Assembly: GCF_000175615.1 (NCBI RefSeq)
Contig: NZ_ACVO01000025.1
Coordinates: forward strand, 108,462-172,461
DNA: 64,000 nucleotides
Origin: Rothia mucilaginosa ATCC 25296
GTDB taxonomy: Bacteria > Actinomycetota > Actinomycetes > Actinomycetales > Micrococcaceae
Direction of reading: 5' to 3'
This document shows positions 53,110-62,599 of the stretch, piece by piece. Under the pieces are notes generated by a model that saw nothing but the letters and a program-made list of their open reading frames with translations, searched no databases and had not been told where the DNA came from. The first letter of the stretch is position 1, and each line of letters starts with the position of its first letter. The position numbers were made by a program, and so were the translations under genes.

Positions 53110-54252
53110 CTACTGATACACGAAGCGGCTCATTAACGCCTCAAGCGCCAAACGCGCATTCGCGTTCGTCCGCAGACGACGCAGAGTCAGCTCGACCGCC
53201 TGCACATCCTCCAGCAGCTGCTGGGCGGAACGGCGGGTGCAGAACGCCTCCAGAGGCTCACGCAAATGCTCATTGACCAGCGGAGCCTGCGCCGACAGAG
53301 CCACCGTCAACGCATCACGCAGAACCGTCTGAACCTGCGCCACGGAACGCAACAGCGTATCGGAGGAAACGCGCTTAGCGCGGCGCTTCTGCTGCTCCTC
53401 CAGACGGCGAACCTGCGCTCGCAAGGACGGAGAAACGCGCTCACCCTCGCGAATACCCAGCAGAGCCAGAAGCTCCTGGCGTTCCTGCTCATCCTTGAGA
53501 GCAGAGACAGCCTGTGCGTCCTGGTCGGCAAGGTCGGTGAGCTTCTCTGCTGCGTTGAAAGCCGAAGAAATAGAACGAACATTCAGAATCAGGGAGGTAA
53601 TCAATTCCCGACGAGCCATCGCCTGCTCATCGGTCGCCAAACGGTACCCCTCCTGCGCATCACCCAGAGCCAGACGCGCCGCACGCTGCGCCAAAGGATC
53701 CACCACACCGTGCGCCAACAAATACTCGTGCACCTGCGCATCGGTAGGAACCGGCAACTGCACCGGACGGCACCGCGAACGAATCGTCACCAGCACATCG
53801 GTGGGGGAGGGCGCCGTCAACAGCCAAATCGTATGCGGCGGCGGCTCCTCTATCGCTTTGAGCAACACGTTGGAGGTACGCTCCGGCATGCGCTCGGTGT
53901 CCTCAACCAGAATCACGCGCCAGCGACCTACGGTCGGGCGGTCCTGAGCTTTCATGACCAGCTCGCGCGCCTCATCAATGCTGATGTGCGTCGCCTCGGT
54001 ACTAAAGTGCGTAAAATCTGCGTGCGAACCGTTCATGACGGTCACGCAGCCCTTGCACTGGCCGCATCCGCGGTTCTGCGGGTCGGGCTGCTCGCACAGG
54101 AGCGCGGCAGCGAAAATTTTTGCAGACTCACGGTGAGGCGCACCGGTCGCGCCCGTGAAAAGCCAAGCGTGTGTGGGGCGGTTGGCGGCGGTATCCGTGC
54201 GTAGTTGCTGGAGCTTATCGGCGGGAATCAGCAGGGTATCCCAGAGGCTCAT
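53110..54252 (-). CDS. holB: DNA polymerase III subunit delta-prime
   Basis: Clamp-loader subunit that works with DnaX and delta. The 380-residue protein has AAA+ features but a degenerate P-loop: FTGATGAPHRESAK lacks the GK[TS], as expected of delta-prime, which does not hydrolyse ATP. A zinc-binding cluster (CEQPDPQNRGCGQCKGC), the ILVEDTERMPERTSNVLLKAIEEPP strand and the sensor-1 arginine region TIRSRCRPV (SRC motif) are present. Its ATG overlaps the tmk stop by 4 bp, so tmk-holB is a coupled operon. Confidence 0.94.
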   Translation of the reverse strand: MSLWDTLLIPADKLQQLRTDTAANRPTHAWLFTGATGAPHRESAKIFAAALLCEQPDPQNRGCGQCKGCVTVMNGSHADFTHFSTEATHISIDEARELVMKAQDRPTVGRWRVILVEDTERMPERTSNVLLKAIEEPPPHTIWLLTAPSPTDVLVTIRSRCRPVQLPVPTDAQVHEYLLAHGVVDPLAQRAARLALGDAQEGYRLATDEQAMARRELITSLILNVRSISSAFNAAEKLTDLADQDAQAVSALKDEQERQELLALLGIREGERVSPSLRAQVRRLEEQQKRRAKRVSSDTLLRSVAQVQTVLRDALTVALSAQAPLVNEHLREPLEAFCTRRSAQQLLEDVQAVELTLRRLRTNANARLALEALMSRFVYQ

Positions 54253-54965
54253 GAGTCCTCCTTACCGGTGCGGACCAGCTCGCGGAGGGCAAGTAGAGGC
54301 TCAATCACCTCGAGCACGCGCGCGTGCACCTGCTCAATCGTGCCCACACCATCAATGATGCGGTGCGAGCCGTTAGCGTCCTCGCGGGCGATTTGCTCGA
54401 ACGCACCGTGAATGCGGGCCTTGAACGCGGTGCCTTCAGCCTCAATACGGTCGACGGTGCCGCGCTGATCCATGCGCTCCTGCTCGGCGCTCAACGGCAC
54501 ACTCAGCAGTAGGGTCGCGTCGGGCACCAGATTGGCGGTAGCCCAGCGGCTCAAATCGACGATGGTTTCAACACCCAGGTCACGGCCTACGCCCTGGTAC
54601 GCGGCAGAAGAATCAATATAGCGGTCGCTCAGCACGATGGCGCCCTCTGCGAGCGCGGGACGAATCAACTGGGAGGCGTGAGCCGCGCGGGATGCCGCGA
54701 AAATCAGCGCCTCGGTGCGGTCGTCAATGGTACCCTGACCCGCTTCAAGGACGAGGGCACGCAGCTTTTCGCCAATCTCGGTGCCGCCGGGTTCGCGGGT
54801 GGTGATGACACGGTATCCGCGGCCGCGTAGTGCTTCATCCAGCAGAGCGAGCTGGGTGGTTTTGCCGGCGCCGTCGCCTCCTTCGACCACGATAAAAAGC
54901 CCGCGGCGACCGGTCGGGTCGGCGGGAAGAGTCTGCGCATCGGGGGTGTAGCTGAGAGTATCCAT
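54249..54965 (-). CDS. tmk: Thymidylate kinase
   Basis: Phosphorylates dTMP to dTDP. P-loop VVEGGDGAGKTTQL, the DR[YH] substrate motif (VLSDRYIDSSAAYQGVGRDLG) and TREPGGTEIGEKLR are complete. I use ATG 54965; a GTG one codon earlier is possible. The 238 residues include about 25 extra at the N-terminus (to TGRRGLFIVVEGG), a little longer than usual. It overlaps holB by 4 bp (ATGA), a conserved bacterial arrangement for DNA precursor supply and replication. Confidence 0.95.
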   Translation of the reverse strand: MDTLSYTPDAQTLPADPTGRRGLFIVVEGGDGAGKTTQLALLDEALRGRGYRVITTREPGGTEIGEKLRALVLEAGQGTIDDRTEALIFAASRAAHASQLIRPALAEGAIVLSDRYIDSSAAYQGVGRDLGVETIVDLSRWATANLVPDATLLLSVPLSAEQERMDQRGTVDRIEAEGTAFKARIHGAFEQIAREDANGSHRIIDGVGTIEQVHARVLEVIEPLLALRELVRTGKEDS

Positions 54966-55125
54966 CACTTCTTAAGGGTACCGGGTCTCTTAGCTGCACC
55001 GGTGCGGTTTTGGTGATACCTCCGCGTGGGATTGAGCTCGTATCAAGGTAAAAAACATGTAAATCCTGCGTACCGTCACCCGTGCGGGCGTGCGTTCTGG
55101 GCGCGGGTGTGCCAGGCTTAAAGAC

Positions 55126-56328
55126 ATGAGTGCAGATAACCACGACATGAATTACTCCGCAGAGACCTTCGTCGTCTCTGGCGGCCGCCCGGCACACGAG
55201 CATGACGCGCCGGTGAACCCCCCGATTGTTCTTTCTTCCACCTACCGCGGCGTGGACGCCGTGAACATTGAGCAGGACCGCGTGTACGCCCGCTTCTCGA
55301 ACCCCACTTGGGAAGGCATGGAAGAGGTTGTGGCGAAGCTGGAGAACGCTACCCAGCCGGGTCTACTGTTCCCCTCCGGCATGGCTGCCGTTGCTGCCGT
55401 CATCGACCTGGTGCCGGTTGGTTCCATTGTGCTGATTCCGAAGCACGCATACATGGCATCGGTGACCCTGTGCAAGGATTTGGAACGCCGCGGCATCATT
55501 GAGCTCGTTCGTGTGGACATTGAAGACACCGAGAGCGTTATCGCTGCTATGGAGGATGCCGCATCCCGCGCCGGCGTGACCCCGGAGAACGTGAACTACT
55601 CGGCACCGAAGGCCCTGGCATGGCTGGAGAGCCCCACCAACCCGATGCTCGAGGTCGCTGACCTGCCTGCCCTGCTGGCTACTGCCCGCCGCCTGGGCAT
55701 TGTGACCGCGGTGGACAACACCTTCGCGACCCCGATTCTGCAGCGTCCCCTGGATTTGGGTGCTGACGTTGTGGTTCACTCTGCAACGAAGTTCCTGGCG
55801 GGTCACTCTGATGTTCTGCTGGGTATGACCTTGACCTCGAATGAGGAGCTGTACAAGGCGATGCTGCACCACCGCATCACCAACGGCGCAATCCCCGGTC
55901 CGGTGGAGGCGTGGCTTGGTTTGCGCGGTCTGCGCACCCTGGCGCTGCGCGTGGAGCGTGCTGTAGAGAACGCGCAGGTTCTCGCGGAGCGTCTGAGCGA
56001 GCACCCCTTCGTGACTGAGGTGCGTTACCCGGGTCTGGAGAGCGACCGCGGTCATGAGGTTGCGAAGAAGCAGATGGACGGTTTCGGTGCGATTTTGTGC
56101 GTCACCCTGGATACCGATGCGGCTGGTGCCCGTAACGTCGTGGAGGCGTTGAAGCTGTGGACCCCGGCAACCTCTCTGGGCGGCGTGGAGTCTCTCGTGG
56201 AGCGTCGTCGTCGCCACGGTAACGAGCCGGATTCGATTCCGGAGTCTCTGCTGCGCCTGTCGGTGGGTATTGAGAACGTGGATGACCTTTACAATGACTT
56301 GGTTGAGGCCTTTAAGGTTGTCCGCTAG
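55126..56328 (+). CDS. Trans-sulfuration PLP enzyme (cystathionine gamma-synthase/lyase family)
   Basis: A 400-residue Cys/Met-metabolism PLP enzyme. The PLP lysine is Lys222 in HSATKFLAGHSDV. PSGMAAVAAVI, the TNPMLEVADLPALLA segment and the C-terminal ATSLGGVESLVERRRR are family hallmarks. I start at ATG 55126 (MSADNHDMNYSAETF), though the ribosome site is weak. Sequence alone does not separate synthase, lyase and O-acylhomoserine sulfhydrylase activities. The small DUF2516 gene follows 48 bp downstream and shares its terminator. Confidence 0.88.
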   Translation: MSADNHDMNYSAETFVVSGGRPAHEHDAPVNPPIVLSSTYRGVDAVNIEQDRVYARFSNPTWEGMEEVVAKLENATQPGLLFPSGMAAVAAVIDLVPVGSIVLIPKHAYMASVTLCKDLERRGIIELVRVDIEDTESVIAAMEDAASRAGVTPENVNYSAPKALAWLESPTNPMLEVADLPALLATARRLGIVTAVDNTFATPILQRPLDLGADVVVHSATKFLAGHSDVLLGMTLTSNEELYKAMLHHRITNGAIPGPVEAWLGLRGLRTLALRVERAVENAQVLAERLSEHPFVTEVRYPGLESDRGHEVAKKQMDGFGAILCVTLDTDAAGARNVVEALKLWTPATSLGGVESLVERRRRHGNEPDSIPESLLRLSVGIENVDDLYNDLVEAFKVVR

Positions 56329-56376
56329 GCACTTTGCTAGGGTTGTCTAGAGAAGCTGCTGATTCTAAGGAATACT

Positions 56377-56694
56377 ATGTCTCCTATTCTGTTGGTCATC
56401 TATGTGACCACTCTTATCGATGTGCTACTGGCTGTTGCCGGCGCTGTGGTTGGTGTGCTGGCTTTTGTGCGTGCGTGGATGTCTCCGGCGAACGCGTACG
56501 ATTTTGCCGGTAAGCGCCCGAAGAACACGTGGCTGGCTTTGACCGGTGGTTCTGCTGCGGTGTCGCTGTTTAGCGTTTTTGCTGCGGTGACTGGCGGCGG
56601 TAATACTGTACTGATTCTTCAGCTGATTGCTGCTGTGATTAGCTGTGTGTTCTTGGCTGGTGTGTGGCCTTCGGTGGGTCGCCGCCGTTTCTAG
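56377..56694 (+). CDS. DUF2516 membrane protein
   Basis: A 105-residue protein with three hydrophobic segments: IYVTTLIDVLLAVAGAVVGV, TWLALTGGSAAVSLFSVFAA and VLILQLIAAVISCVFLAGVW. A WMSPANAYDFAGKRPKNTWLALT loop lies between the first two. Matches the small actinobacterial family DUF2516, whose function is unknown. It is downstream of the trans-sulfuration enzyme in the same orientation. Confidence 0.85.
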   Translation: MSPILLVIYVTTLIDVLLAVAGAVVGVLAFVRAWMSPANAYDFAGKRPKNTWLALTGGSAAVSLFSVFAAVTGGGNTVLILQLIAAVISCVFLAGVWPSVGRRRF

Positions 56695-56731
56695 CGTTAG
56701 CTTGTGCGCTCGCTTTGTGCGATAGATGGTG

Positions 56732-56787
56732 AAGCCTCGTGCGCTGTCTGACGGGTTTGTCCCGGTCGGATGGTGTGCGGGGCTTTT
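56732..56787 (+). terminator. Terminator after the DUF2516 gene
   Basis: AAGCCTCGTGC pairs with GTGCGGGGCTT (G-U pairs allowed), with an inner GACGGG/CCCGGTC stem, then TTTT. The following 130 bp to gpmA contain AT-rich promoter-like sequence. Confidence 0.75.
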
Positions 56788-56915
56788 CCCTATTTCTGGC
56801 GGGGTTTTTGAGCCTTTCGTTCTGGTAGAAAAGACCCTTATAAATTTTTGGGAGAATGCATATTTTCTAGGCTCTAAGGCATGACAAACCGGCGGGTAAA
56901 TGAAAAAATAGAGGT

Positions 56916-57653
56916 ATGACTTACAAACTAGTACTCCTGCGCCACGGCCAGTCCGAGTGGAACGAGAAGAACCTGTTCACCGGCTGGGTGGACGTTAACC
57001 TGACCGATAAGGGCCGCGCTGAGGCTAAGCGCGGCGGCGAGCTGCTGGCAGAGCGCAACATCCTCCCCGATGTTGTTCACACCTCCCTGCAGCGTCGCGC
57101 AATCAACACCGCAAACCTTGCACTGGATGCAGCAGACCGTCTGTGGATTCCTGTCAAGCGCACCTGGCGCCTGAACGAGCGTCACTACGGCGCTCTGCAG
57201 GGTAAGAACAAGTCCGAGATTCGCGAGGAATACGGCGACGAGAAGTTCATGACTTGGCGTCGTTCCTACGACGTTCCGCCGCCCCCGCTGGATGACAACG
57301 ACCCCTACTCGCAGGCACACGACCCCCGCTACGCGGATGTCGAGAACGCTCCTCGCACCGAGTGCCTGAAGGACGTTCTGGGCCGTATGCTTCCCTACTG
57401 GGAGTCGGACATCAAGCCCGACCTCGCAGCAGGCAAGACCGTTCTGGTTGCTGCACACGGTAACTCCCTGCGTTCGCTGGTCAAGCACCTCGAGGGCATT
57501 TCCGACGAGGACATTGCTGGCCTGAACATCCCCACCGGTATTCCGCTGTACTACGAACTGGATGAGAACTTCCAGCCCGTCAAGCCCGGCGAGTACCTGG
57601 ACCCCGAGGCTGCTAAGGACGCTATTGCTGCCGTAGCAAACCAGGGTAAGTAA
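56916..57653 (+). CDS. gpmA: 2,3-bisphosphoglycerate-dependent phosphoglycerate mutase
   Basis: Glycolytic enzyme interconverting 3- and 2-phosphoglycerate. The phosphohistidine motif is [20 protein letters not shown] with His10; the second His lies in [17 protein letters not shown]. Length 245 is normal. The ribosome site (AGAGG) is very close to the ATG. It precedes senX3-regX3, the same order as in mycobacteria, but a hairpin lies between, so it is probably transcribed separately. Confidence 0.97.
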   Translation: MTYKLVLLRHGQSEWNEKNLFTGWVDVNLTDKGRAEAKRGGELLAERNILPDVVHTSLQRRAINTANLALDAADRLWIPVKRTWRLNERHYGALQGKNKSEIREEYGDEKFMTWRRSYDVPPPPLDDNDPYSQAHDPRYADVENAPRTECLKDVLGRMLPYWESDIKPDLAAGKTVLVAAHGNSLRSLVKHLEGISDEDIAGLNIPTGIPLYYELDENFQPVKPGEYLDPEAAKDAIAAVANQGK

Positions 57654-57686
57654 TACCTCCGGCAGGGTTTCACCCCTGTCATTGTG

Positions 57687-57720
57687 ATGAGCCGTTCACC
57701 GGTAAGGTGGGCGGCTCATT
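57687..57720 (+). terminator. gpmA terminator
   Basis: ATGAGCCG (57687-57694) pairs with CGGCTCAT (57712-57719), with an inner CACC/GGTG stem; ATTGCG follows, so the U-run is poor. Confidence 0.7.
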
Positions 57721-57835
57721 GCGTTGTCTGCAAGGTTTCTGTACGGGGAGCGTGCCTGAGAAGAAGAGCATTCGCCTGAGTACTGGGTATCCGCCACATT
57801 TATACTTATGGGGTACCCGAATGGAAGGGAAGTAC

Positions 57836-58963
57836 ATGGATGCCGGTCTGATCGCCTTTATTGCGGGCATGATAGGTCTGCTGGTGGGCGTCCTGAGCAT
57901 GAATGCGGTGGCGCGTAGTGAGCGGGAGCAGGAGCGTAGCTTGGTGTCGGCGCCGGCGCTGCGTGATGGTGCCGCTCAGGTGCTTGCTGTGATTGGTCGC
58001 GCCTACCTGGTGATTGATGAGGTGGGCGGCGTGGTTCAGGCTTCTCCGGGTGCGTATGCGATGGGTCTGGTGCGTGGTCATACTGTGGCATCTGATGAGT
58101 TGGCGGATATGATTCGCACGGTGCGTCATCGCGGTATTTTTGCGGAGCGTACTTTTGAGATTGACCGCGGCGAGGGTGAGGCGCTGGTCTTGGATGTGCG
58201 TGTTGCTTCGCTGGGGGACGAGTACATTCTGGTGCTCGCGGATGACCGCACTGAAATTTCTCGTGTGCAGCGTATGCGTAATGATTTTGTGGCGAATGTG
58301 TCGCATGAGTTGAAGACTCCGGTGGGTGCGGTGAGTCTGCTTGCGGAGGCTATTGAGCAGGCGAGTGATGACCCGGAGGCTATCGAGTATTTTGTGGGTC
58401 GTCTACATAAGGAGACTCGCCGCCTCTCTGCGCTGGTGCGTGACATTATTGAGCTTTCGCGTTTGCAGTCGACCGACGTGATTGCGCGTGGTGGTCCGGT
58501 GTCGGTGCCTTCTTTGGTTACTGATGCGGTGGACCGTTCGCATATTGTGGCGGAGGAGAAGGACATTCAGATTTCTACCCGCATTGAGGAGGTTCCCGAG
58601 GTGTACGGTGACGCCGAGCTGCTCGGTATTGCTGTGCAGAACCTGGTGGAGAACGCGGTGCGTTATTCGCCGGAGCATACAAAGGTGGATATTTGGGTGC
58701 ACCGTGTGGCGGATCAGCTGCTGGTTGAGGTTGCTGATCAGGGCGTGGGTATTCCGGAGGACGAGCAGAAGCGTATTTTTGAGCGCTTTTACCGGGTTGA
58801 TCCGGCTCGTTCGCGTCAGACGGGCGGTACCGGTTTGGGCTTGAGCATTGTGAAGCACGTGATGACTCAGCACGGTGGCAGCGTGACGGTTCGGTCGATG
58901 CCGCAGGAGGGCTCGACGTTTACGTTGGCGTTGCCGCTGAATGAGGCTCCGGCCGCAGTGTAG
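57836..58963 (+). CDS. senX3: Sensor histidine kinase SenX3
   Basis: Membrane-anchored kinase of the phosphate-responsive SenX3-RegX3 system. I choose ATG 57836 (MDAGLIAFIAGMIGLLVGVL), 5 bp after AAGGGA, giving 375 residues with one clear N-terminal membrane segment. A PAS-like middle part precedes the phosphoacceptor His157 in FVANVSHELKTPVGAVSLLAEA. The ATPase domain has the N-box NLVENAVRYSP, G1 DQGVGIPEDEQ, the F-box FERFYRVD, and GGTGLGLSIVKHV. regX3 begins 41 bp downstream. Confidence 0.93.
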   Translation: MDAGLIAFIAGMIGLLVGVLSMNAVARSEREQERSLVSAPALRDGAAQVLAVIGRAYLVIDEVGGVVQASPGAYAMGLVRGHTVASDELADMIRTVRHRGIFAERTFEIDRGEGEALVLDVRVASLGDEYILVLADDRTEISRVQRMRNDFVANVSHELKTPVGAVSLLAEAIEQASDDPEAIEYFVGRLHKETRRLSALVRDIIELSRLQSTDVIARGGPVSVPSLVTDAVDRSHIVAEEKDIQISTRIEEVPEVYGDAELLGIAVQNLVENAVRYSPEHTKVDIWVHRVADQLLVEVADQGVGIPEDEQKRIFERFYRVDPARSRQTGGTGLGLSIVKHVMTQHGGSVTVRSMPQEGSTFTLALPLNEAPAAV

Positions 58964-59004
58964 TGTTAGCGGTATAGGTTTTATGGAATCGAAGGAAGTT
59001 ATTG

Positions 59005-59688
59005 ATGTCTAAAATTCTGATTGTTGAGGACGAAGAGGCCCTCTCGGATCCCCTTGCGTTTTTGCTGGGTCGTGAGGGTTTCCAGACGATTGTTGTGGAC
59101 AACGGTCTGGATGCTCTGCCGGTGTTTGACCGCGAGGGCGCGGATTTGGTGCTGCTGGATGTGATGCTTCCGGGCATGTCCGGCATGGAGGTGTGCCGCA
59201 AGCTGCGTGAGGTGTCTTCGGTCCCGATTATCATGCTGACCGCTAAGGATTCTGAGCTGGATAAGGTGCTCGGTCTGGAACTGGGCGCTGATGACTATGT
59301 GACGAAGCCGTATTCTGCGCGTGAGCTGATTGCTCGTATCCGCGCGGTGTTGCGTCGTCGTTCGGCGGAGACTGATTCTGCTACTGAGTCGGTGCTGCAG
59401 GGCGGCCCGGTGCGTATGGACATTGACCGCCATGTGGTGACGGTTAATGGTGAAGAGATTTCTATGCCGCTGAAGGAGTTTGAGCTCCTGGAGATTCTGC
59501 TGCGCAATGTGGGTCGTGTGATGACTCGTGGCCAACTGATTGAGCGCGTGTGGGGCGCTGACTATGTGGGTGATACGAAGACCCTGGACGTGCACATTAA
59601 GCGTCTGCGTTCGAAGATTGAGCCGGATTCTTCTGCCCCGCAGTATGTGGTGACGGTTCGCGGCTTGGGCTATAAGTTCGAGGCGTAG
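59005..59688 (+). CDS. regX3: Response regulator RegX3 (OmpR family)
   Basis: I start at ATG 59005 (MSKILIVEDEEALSDPL) after GAAGGAAG. The 227-residue regulator has the phosphorylation site Asp52 in ADLVLLDVMLPGMSG, the conserved Lys in DDYVTKPYSARELIAR and a C-terminal winged helix (LLRNVGRVMTRGQLIERVW...KTLDVHIKRLRSKIE). Partner of SenX3; known RegX3 proteins activate phosphate-scarcity genes. ispD begins 15 bp downstream, so the regulator and isoprenoid genes may be cotranscribed. Confidence 0.95.
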   Translation: MSKILIVEDEEALSDPLAFLLGREGFQTIVVDNGLDALPVFDREGADLVLLDVMLPGMSGMEVCRKLREVSSVPIIMLTAKDSELDKVLGLELGADDYVTKPYSARELIARIRAVLRRRSAETDSATESVLQGGPVRMDIDRHVVTVNGEEISMPLKEFELLEILLRNVGRVMTRGQLIERVWGADYVGDTKTLDVHIKRLRSKIEPDSSAPQYVVTVRGLGYKFEA

Positions 59689-59703
59689 GCGGGCTTGAGA
59701 CTG

Positions 59704-60447
59704 ATGAGTTCTGCTTCTGCGGCGAATACTGCTGTGATTGTTTTGGCGGCTGGTTCGGGTACTCGCCTGGGTGAGCCAATCCCGAAGGCTGCTGTGCGTG
59801 TTCATGGTCGTACTTTGCTGGATTATGCGTTGGAGGGTGTGCTCGCTTCGGGTGTTGCTGAGCATGTGGTGGTGACTGTTCCTGCTGATTGTTCGGTGAG
59901 TTGCCCGGAGCTTTTGGAGGATGCCCGCCGTGCCGGTGCGTTGATTACTGCCGGCGGTGATACGCGTACGGCTTCGGTGGTTGCGGCGTTGGATGCTTTG
60001 AAGGATGCGCAGGTTCCGGTGGATTATGTGCTGATTCATGATTGCGCTCGTGCTTTTACTCCGCCGCAGGTGTATCACCGTGTGCTTGAGGGTTTGGGTT
60101 CTGAGAGCCCGCAGGGTGTTGTGCGTGCGGTGATTCCTGTGTTGCCGGTGGTGGACACGGTGAAGACTGTGGATTCTGCTGGTTTGGTGACGGGTACTCC
60201 TTCGCGTGCGCAGATGCGTGCGGTGCAGACTCCTCAGGGTTTTGAGGTGGCTGCCTTGTTGGCGGCGCATGAGCGTAGCCGTTCCCTGCCTGCTGAGGAG
60301 GCTGAGCTGCTGACTGATGATGCGATGGCGATGGAGGCGGCGGGCGAGCCGGTGTTGACGGTTGCCGGTGATGCGGATGCGTTTAAGGTGACGACTCCGA
60401 TGGATTTGCGGGTTGCTCGCGCGCTGTTTGGTGTTTCTGTTGCCTAA
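59704..60447 (+). CDS. ispD: 2-C-methyl-D-erythritol 4-phosphate cytidylyltransferase
   Basis: Third step of the MEP isoprenoid pathway, joining CTP to methylerythritol phosphate. The nucleotide-binding motif VIVLAAGSGTRLGEPIPKAAV is at the N-terminus, followed by VLIHDCARAFTPPQVYHRVL and QTPQGFEVAALL. I start at ATG 59704, 15 bp after regX3, though the ribosome site is poor. The 247 residues match the family. Codon use is noticeably T-rich (GCT, GGT, TTG) compared with genes to the left, as in ispF and cysS. Confidence 0.93.
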   Translation: MSSASAANTAVIVLAAGSGTRLGEPIPKAAVRVHGRTLLDYALEGVLASGVAEHVVVTVPADCSVSCPELLEDARRAGALITAGGDTRTASVVAALDALKDAQVPVDYVLIHDCARAFTPPQVYHRVLEGLGSESPQGVVRAVIPVLPVVDTVKTVDSAGLVTGTPSRAQMRAVQTPQGFEVAALLAAHERSRSLPAEEAELLTDDAMAMEAAGEPVLTVAGDADAFKVTTPMDLRVARALFGVSVA

Positions 60448-60520
60448 CCCTGCCGCCTAATGCCTCTTTTGCCGAGGTGTTGCTGCTGAGAAGATGTTTG
60501 ATCGATTGAAGGGTCCTGTG

Positions 60521-61003
60521 ATGACTGTTATTCCTCGTGTTGGTACCGGTGTTGATGTCCACGCTTTTGGTGAGGAGGGCACTCCTCTGTATATTGCTGG
60601 TCTGCATTGGCCGGGTGAGCGTGGTTTGAGCGGCCATTCTGATGGTGATGTTGTGGCTCATGCTGCCGCGGATGCTCTTTTTGCCGCCTCCGGCACGGGG
60701 GATTTGGGCTCTAATTTTGGTGTGGACCGCCCGGATATGAAGGGCGCTTCTGGTGTTCGTATTCTTTCTGAGGCTGCGGCGATTGTGCGTGCTGCTGGTT
60801 TTGAGATTGGTAATGTGAGTGTTCAGCTGGTGGGTAACCGCCCGAAGTTCTCTCCGCGCCGTGATGAGGCGAACCGTGTGCTGAGCGAGGCGGCGGGTGC
60901 TCCGGTGACGGTGATTGCGACGACTACTGACGGTCTGGGTTTGACGGGCCGCGGCGAGGGTGTGGCTGCTATTGCGACGGCGCTGGTGTACCCGCGTTCG
61001 TAG
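60521..61003 (+). CDS. ispF: 2-C-methyl-D-erythritol 2,4-cyclodiphosphate synthase
   Basis: Forms the cyclic diphosphate intermediate of the MEP pathway. Metal ligands are visible in [11 protein letters not shown] (Asp and His). The [17 protein letters not shown] segment holds a further His, and [15 protein letters not shown] and [13 protein letters not shown] are conserved. I use ATG 60521, which follows GAAGGG; a start at 60494 is possible. The 160 residues are normal length. It follows ispD closely on the same strand. Confidence 0.95.
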   Translation: MTVIPRVGTGVDVHAFGEEGTPLYIAGLHWPGERGLSGHSDGDVVAHAAADALFAASGTGDLGSNFGVDRPDMKGASGVRILSEAAAIVRAAGFEIGNVSVQLVGNRPKFSPRRDEANRVLSEAAGAPVTVIATTTDGLGLTGRGEGVAAIATALVYPRS

Positions 61004-61073
61004 GTGTTTGGCTGCTTCGAGCCATTCTGTAACCTATCGCTGATTTACCGACCCGGCGTCTGAGCCGACCCCG

Positions 61074-61079
61074 TAGAAT
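61074..61079 (+). promoter_or_regulatory. TAGAAT -10 box directly before cysS (probable leaderless start)
   Basis: TAGAAT ends 6 bp before the GTG of cysS, the usual distance to a transcription start. The mRNA would then begin at or next to the start codon. No convincing ribosome site precedes the GTG. Confidence 0.5.
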
Positions 61080-61085
61080 GAGAGT

Positions 61086-62504
61086 GTGACTATGCGTTTT
61101 TATGATTCAGCTTCCGCGACTATTCGCGAGTTTGAGCCCGTCGTGCCCGGTGAGGCGCGTATCTATTATTGCGGTGCTACGGTGCAGGGTGAACCGCACC
61201 TGGGCCATATCCGTTCGGCGTTGGTTTTTGACCAGTTGAGCCGTTGGATGCGTTACCGCGGTTTGAAGGTGACGACGGTCCGCAATGTCACTGATATTGA
61301 TGACAAGATTTTGGCGAAGTCTGCTGATTCTATGGAGCCCGGTTTTGAGGGTGAGTTCCCGAATGAGCAGTGGTGGGCGCTCGCGTATCGTTTTGAGAAG
61401 GTTTTTGCTCAGGCGTATGCGGCGTTGGGTATTGATCCGCCGACGTATGAGCCGCGCGCGACCGGTCATATTCCGGAGATGTTTGCTCTGATTCAGCATC
61501 TGATTGATCGTGGCCACGCGTATCCTGCACTGGATGATTCTGGTGACGTGTATTTTGATGTGCGTTCGTGGGATAAGTATGGTGCGCTGACGAATCAGAG
61601 CGTTGAGGATATGCAGGATTCTGCGGATGCTGATCCGCGCGGTAAGCGTGACCCTCGCGATTTTGCCCTGTGGAAGGGCTATAAGGAGGGTGAGCCGCTG
61701 ACTGCTTCGTGGGAGTCTCCGTGGGGTCGCGGCCGTCCGGGCTGGCACCTGGAGTGCTCGGCGATGGCTGGTAAGTATTTGGGTTCGCGTTTCGATATTC
61801 ACGGTGGCGGTTTGGATTTGCGTTTCCCGCACCATGAGAATGAGCTGGCGCAGTCGACTGCAGCTGGCGATGATTTCGCGAATTTCTGGATGCATAACGG
61901 CATGGTCACCTATGAGGGTGAGAAGATGTCGAAGTCTATCGGTAATACGATTTCGCCGGCGCAGATGCTGCAGATGGCCCGTCCGCTGGTGGTTCGTTAT
62001 TACCTGGGTAGTGCGCATTATCGTTCGATTCTTGATTACCGTCCGTCGTCTCTGCAGGAGGCGGCAACCGCTATTGAGCGTGTTGAGGCGTTCCTTGCTG
62101 CAACTCAGGATGTGCTGAAGCCGGGTCGTGAGGTTCCGCAGGCTTTTGCAGAGGCTATGGATGATGACGTGAATATTCCGCGTGCTCTGGCGGTTCTGCA
62201 TGAGCAGACTCGTGCGGGTAATGCGGCGCTTGCTGCCGGTGAGGATGCTTCGGAGGCGGCGAACGCTGTGATGGCTATGGCTGAGGTTCTGGGCCTGGCG
62301 CAGCTGATGAGCTTTAATGCTGAGGGCACTTCGGGTGCTGAGCATGAGGCTCTGGATGCGCTGATTCAGGCTGTGTTGGCGGAGCGTGCTGATGCTCGTG
62401 CTCAGAAGGATTGGGCGAAGGCTGATGCGATGCGTGATCTGTTGGCGTCTGCTGGTGTGCAGGTGAAGGATGGCGCGAATGGTTCGAGCTGGAGCGTTGG
62501 CTAG
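61086..62504 (+). CDS. cysS: Cysteinyl-tRNA synthetase
   Basis: Charges tRNA-Cys. Zinc ligand Cys in YYCGATVQG, the HIGH motif as HLGHIRSAL, the zinc cluster region in [11 protein letters not shown] and [15 protein letters not shown], and KMSKSIGN (KMSKS loop) are all visible. The product is 472 residues. The GTG at 61086 is used, with a -10 box just upstream; ATG 61092 is an alternative. It lies between ispF and rlmB on the same strand, a common actinobacterial order. Confidence 0.96.
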   Translation: MTMRFYDSASATIREFEPVVPGEARIYYCGATVQGEPHLGHIRSALVFDQLSRWMRYRGLKVTTVRNVTDIDDKILAKSADSMEPGFEGEFPNEQWWALAYRFEKVFAQAYAALGIDPPTYEPRATGHIPEMFALIQHLIDRGHAYPALDDSGDVYFDVRSWDKYGALTNQSVEDMQDSADADPRGKRDPRDFALWKGYKEGEPLTASWESPWGRGRPGWHLECSAMAGKYLGSRFDIHGGGLDLRFPHHENELAQSTAAGDDFANFWMHNGMVTYEGEKMSKSIGNTISPAQMLQMARPLVVRYYLGSAHYRSILDYRPSSLQEAATAIERVEAFLAATQDVLKPGREVPQAFAEAMDDDVNIPRALAVLHEQTRAGNAALAAGEDASEAANAVMAMAEVLGLAQLMSFNAEGTSGAEHEALDALIQAVLAERADARAQKDWAKADAMRDLLASAGVQVKDGANGSSWSVG

Positions 62505-62599
62505 AGGGTGATGTGCCCCGCGTTTGTGCGTAAGGCTTAGGTCGCGCGGGTTTCTCTCGCGTAGACTCGTATTCATTACTTTGACGAAGGAAGAGAAGA

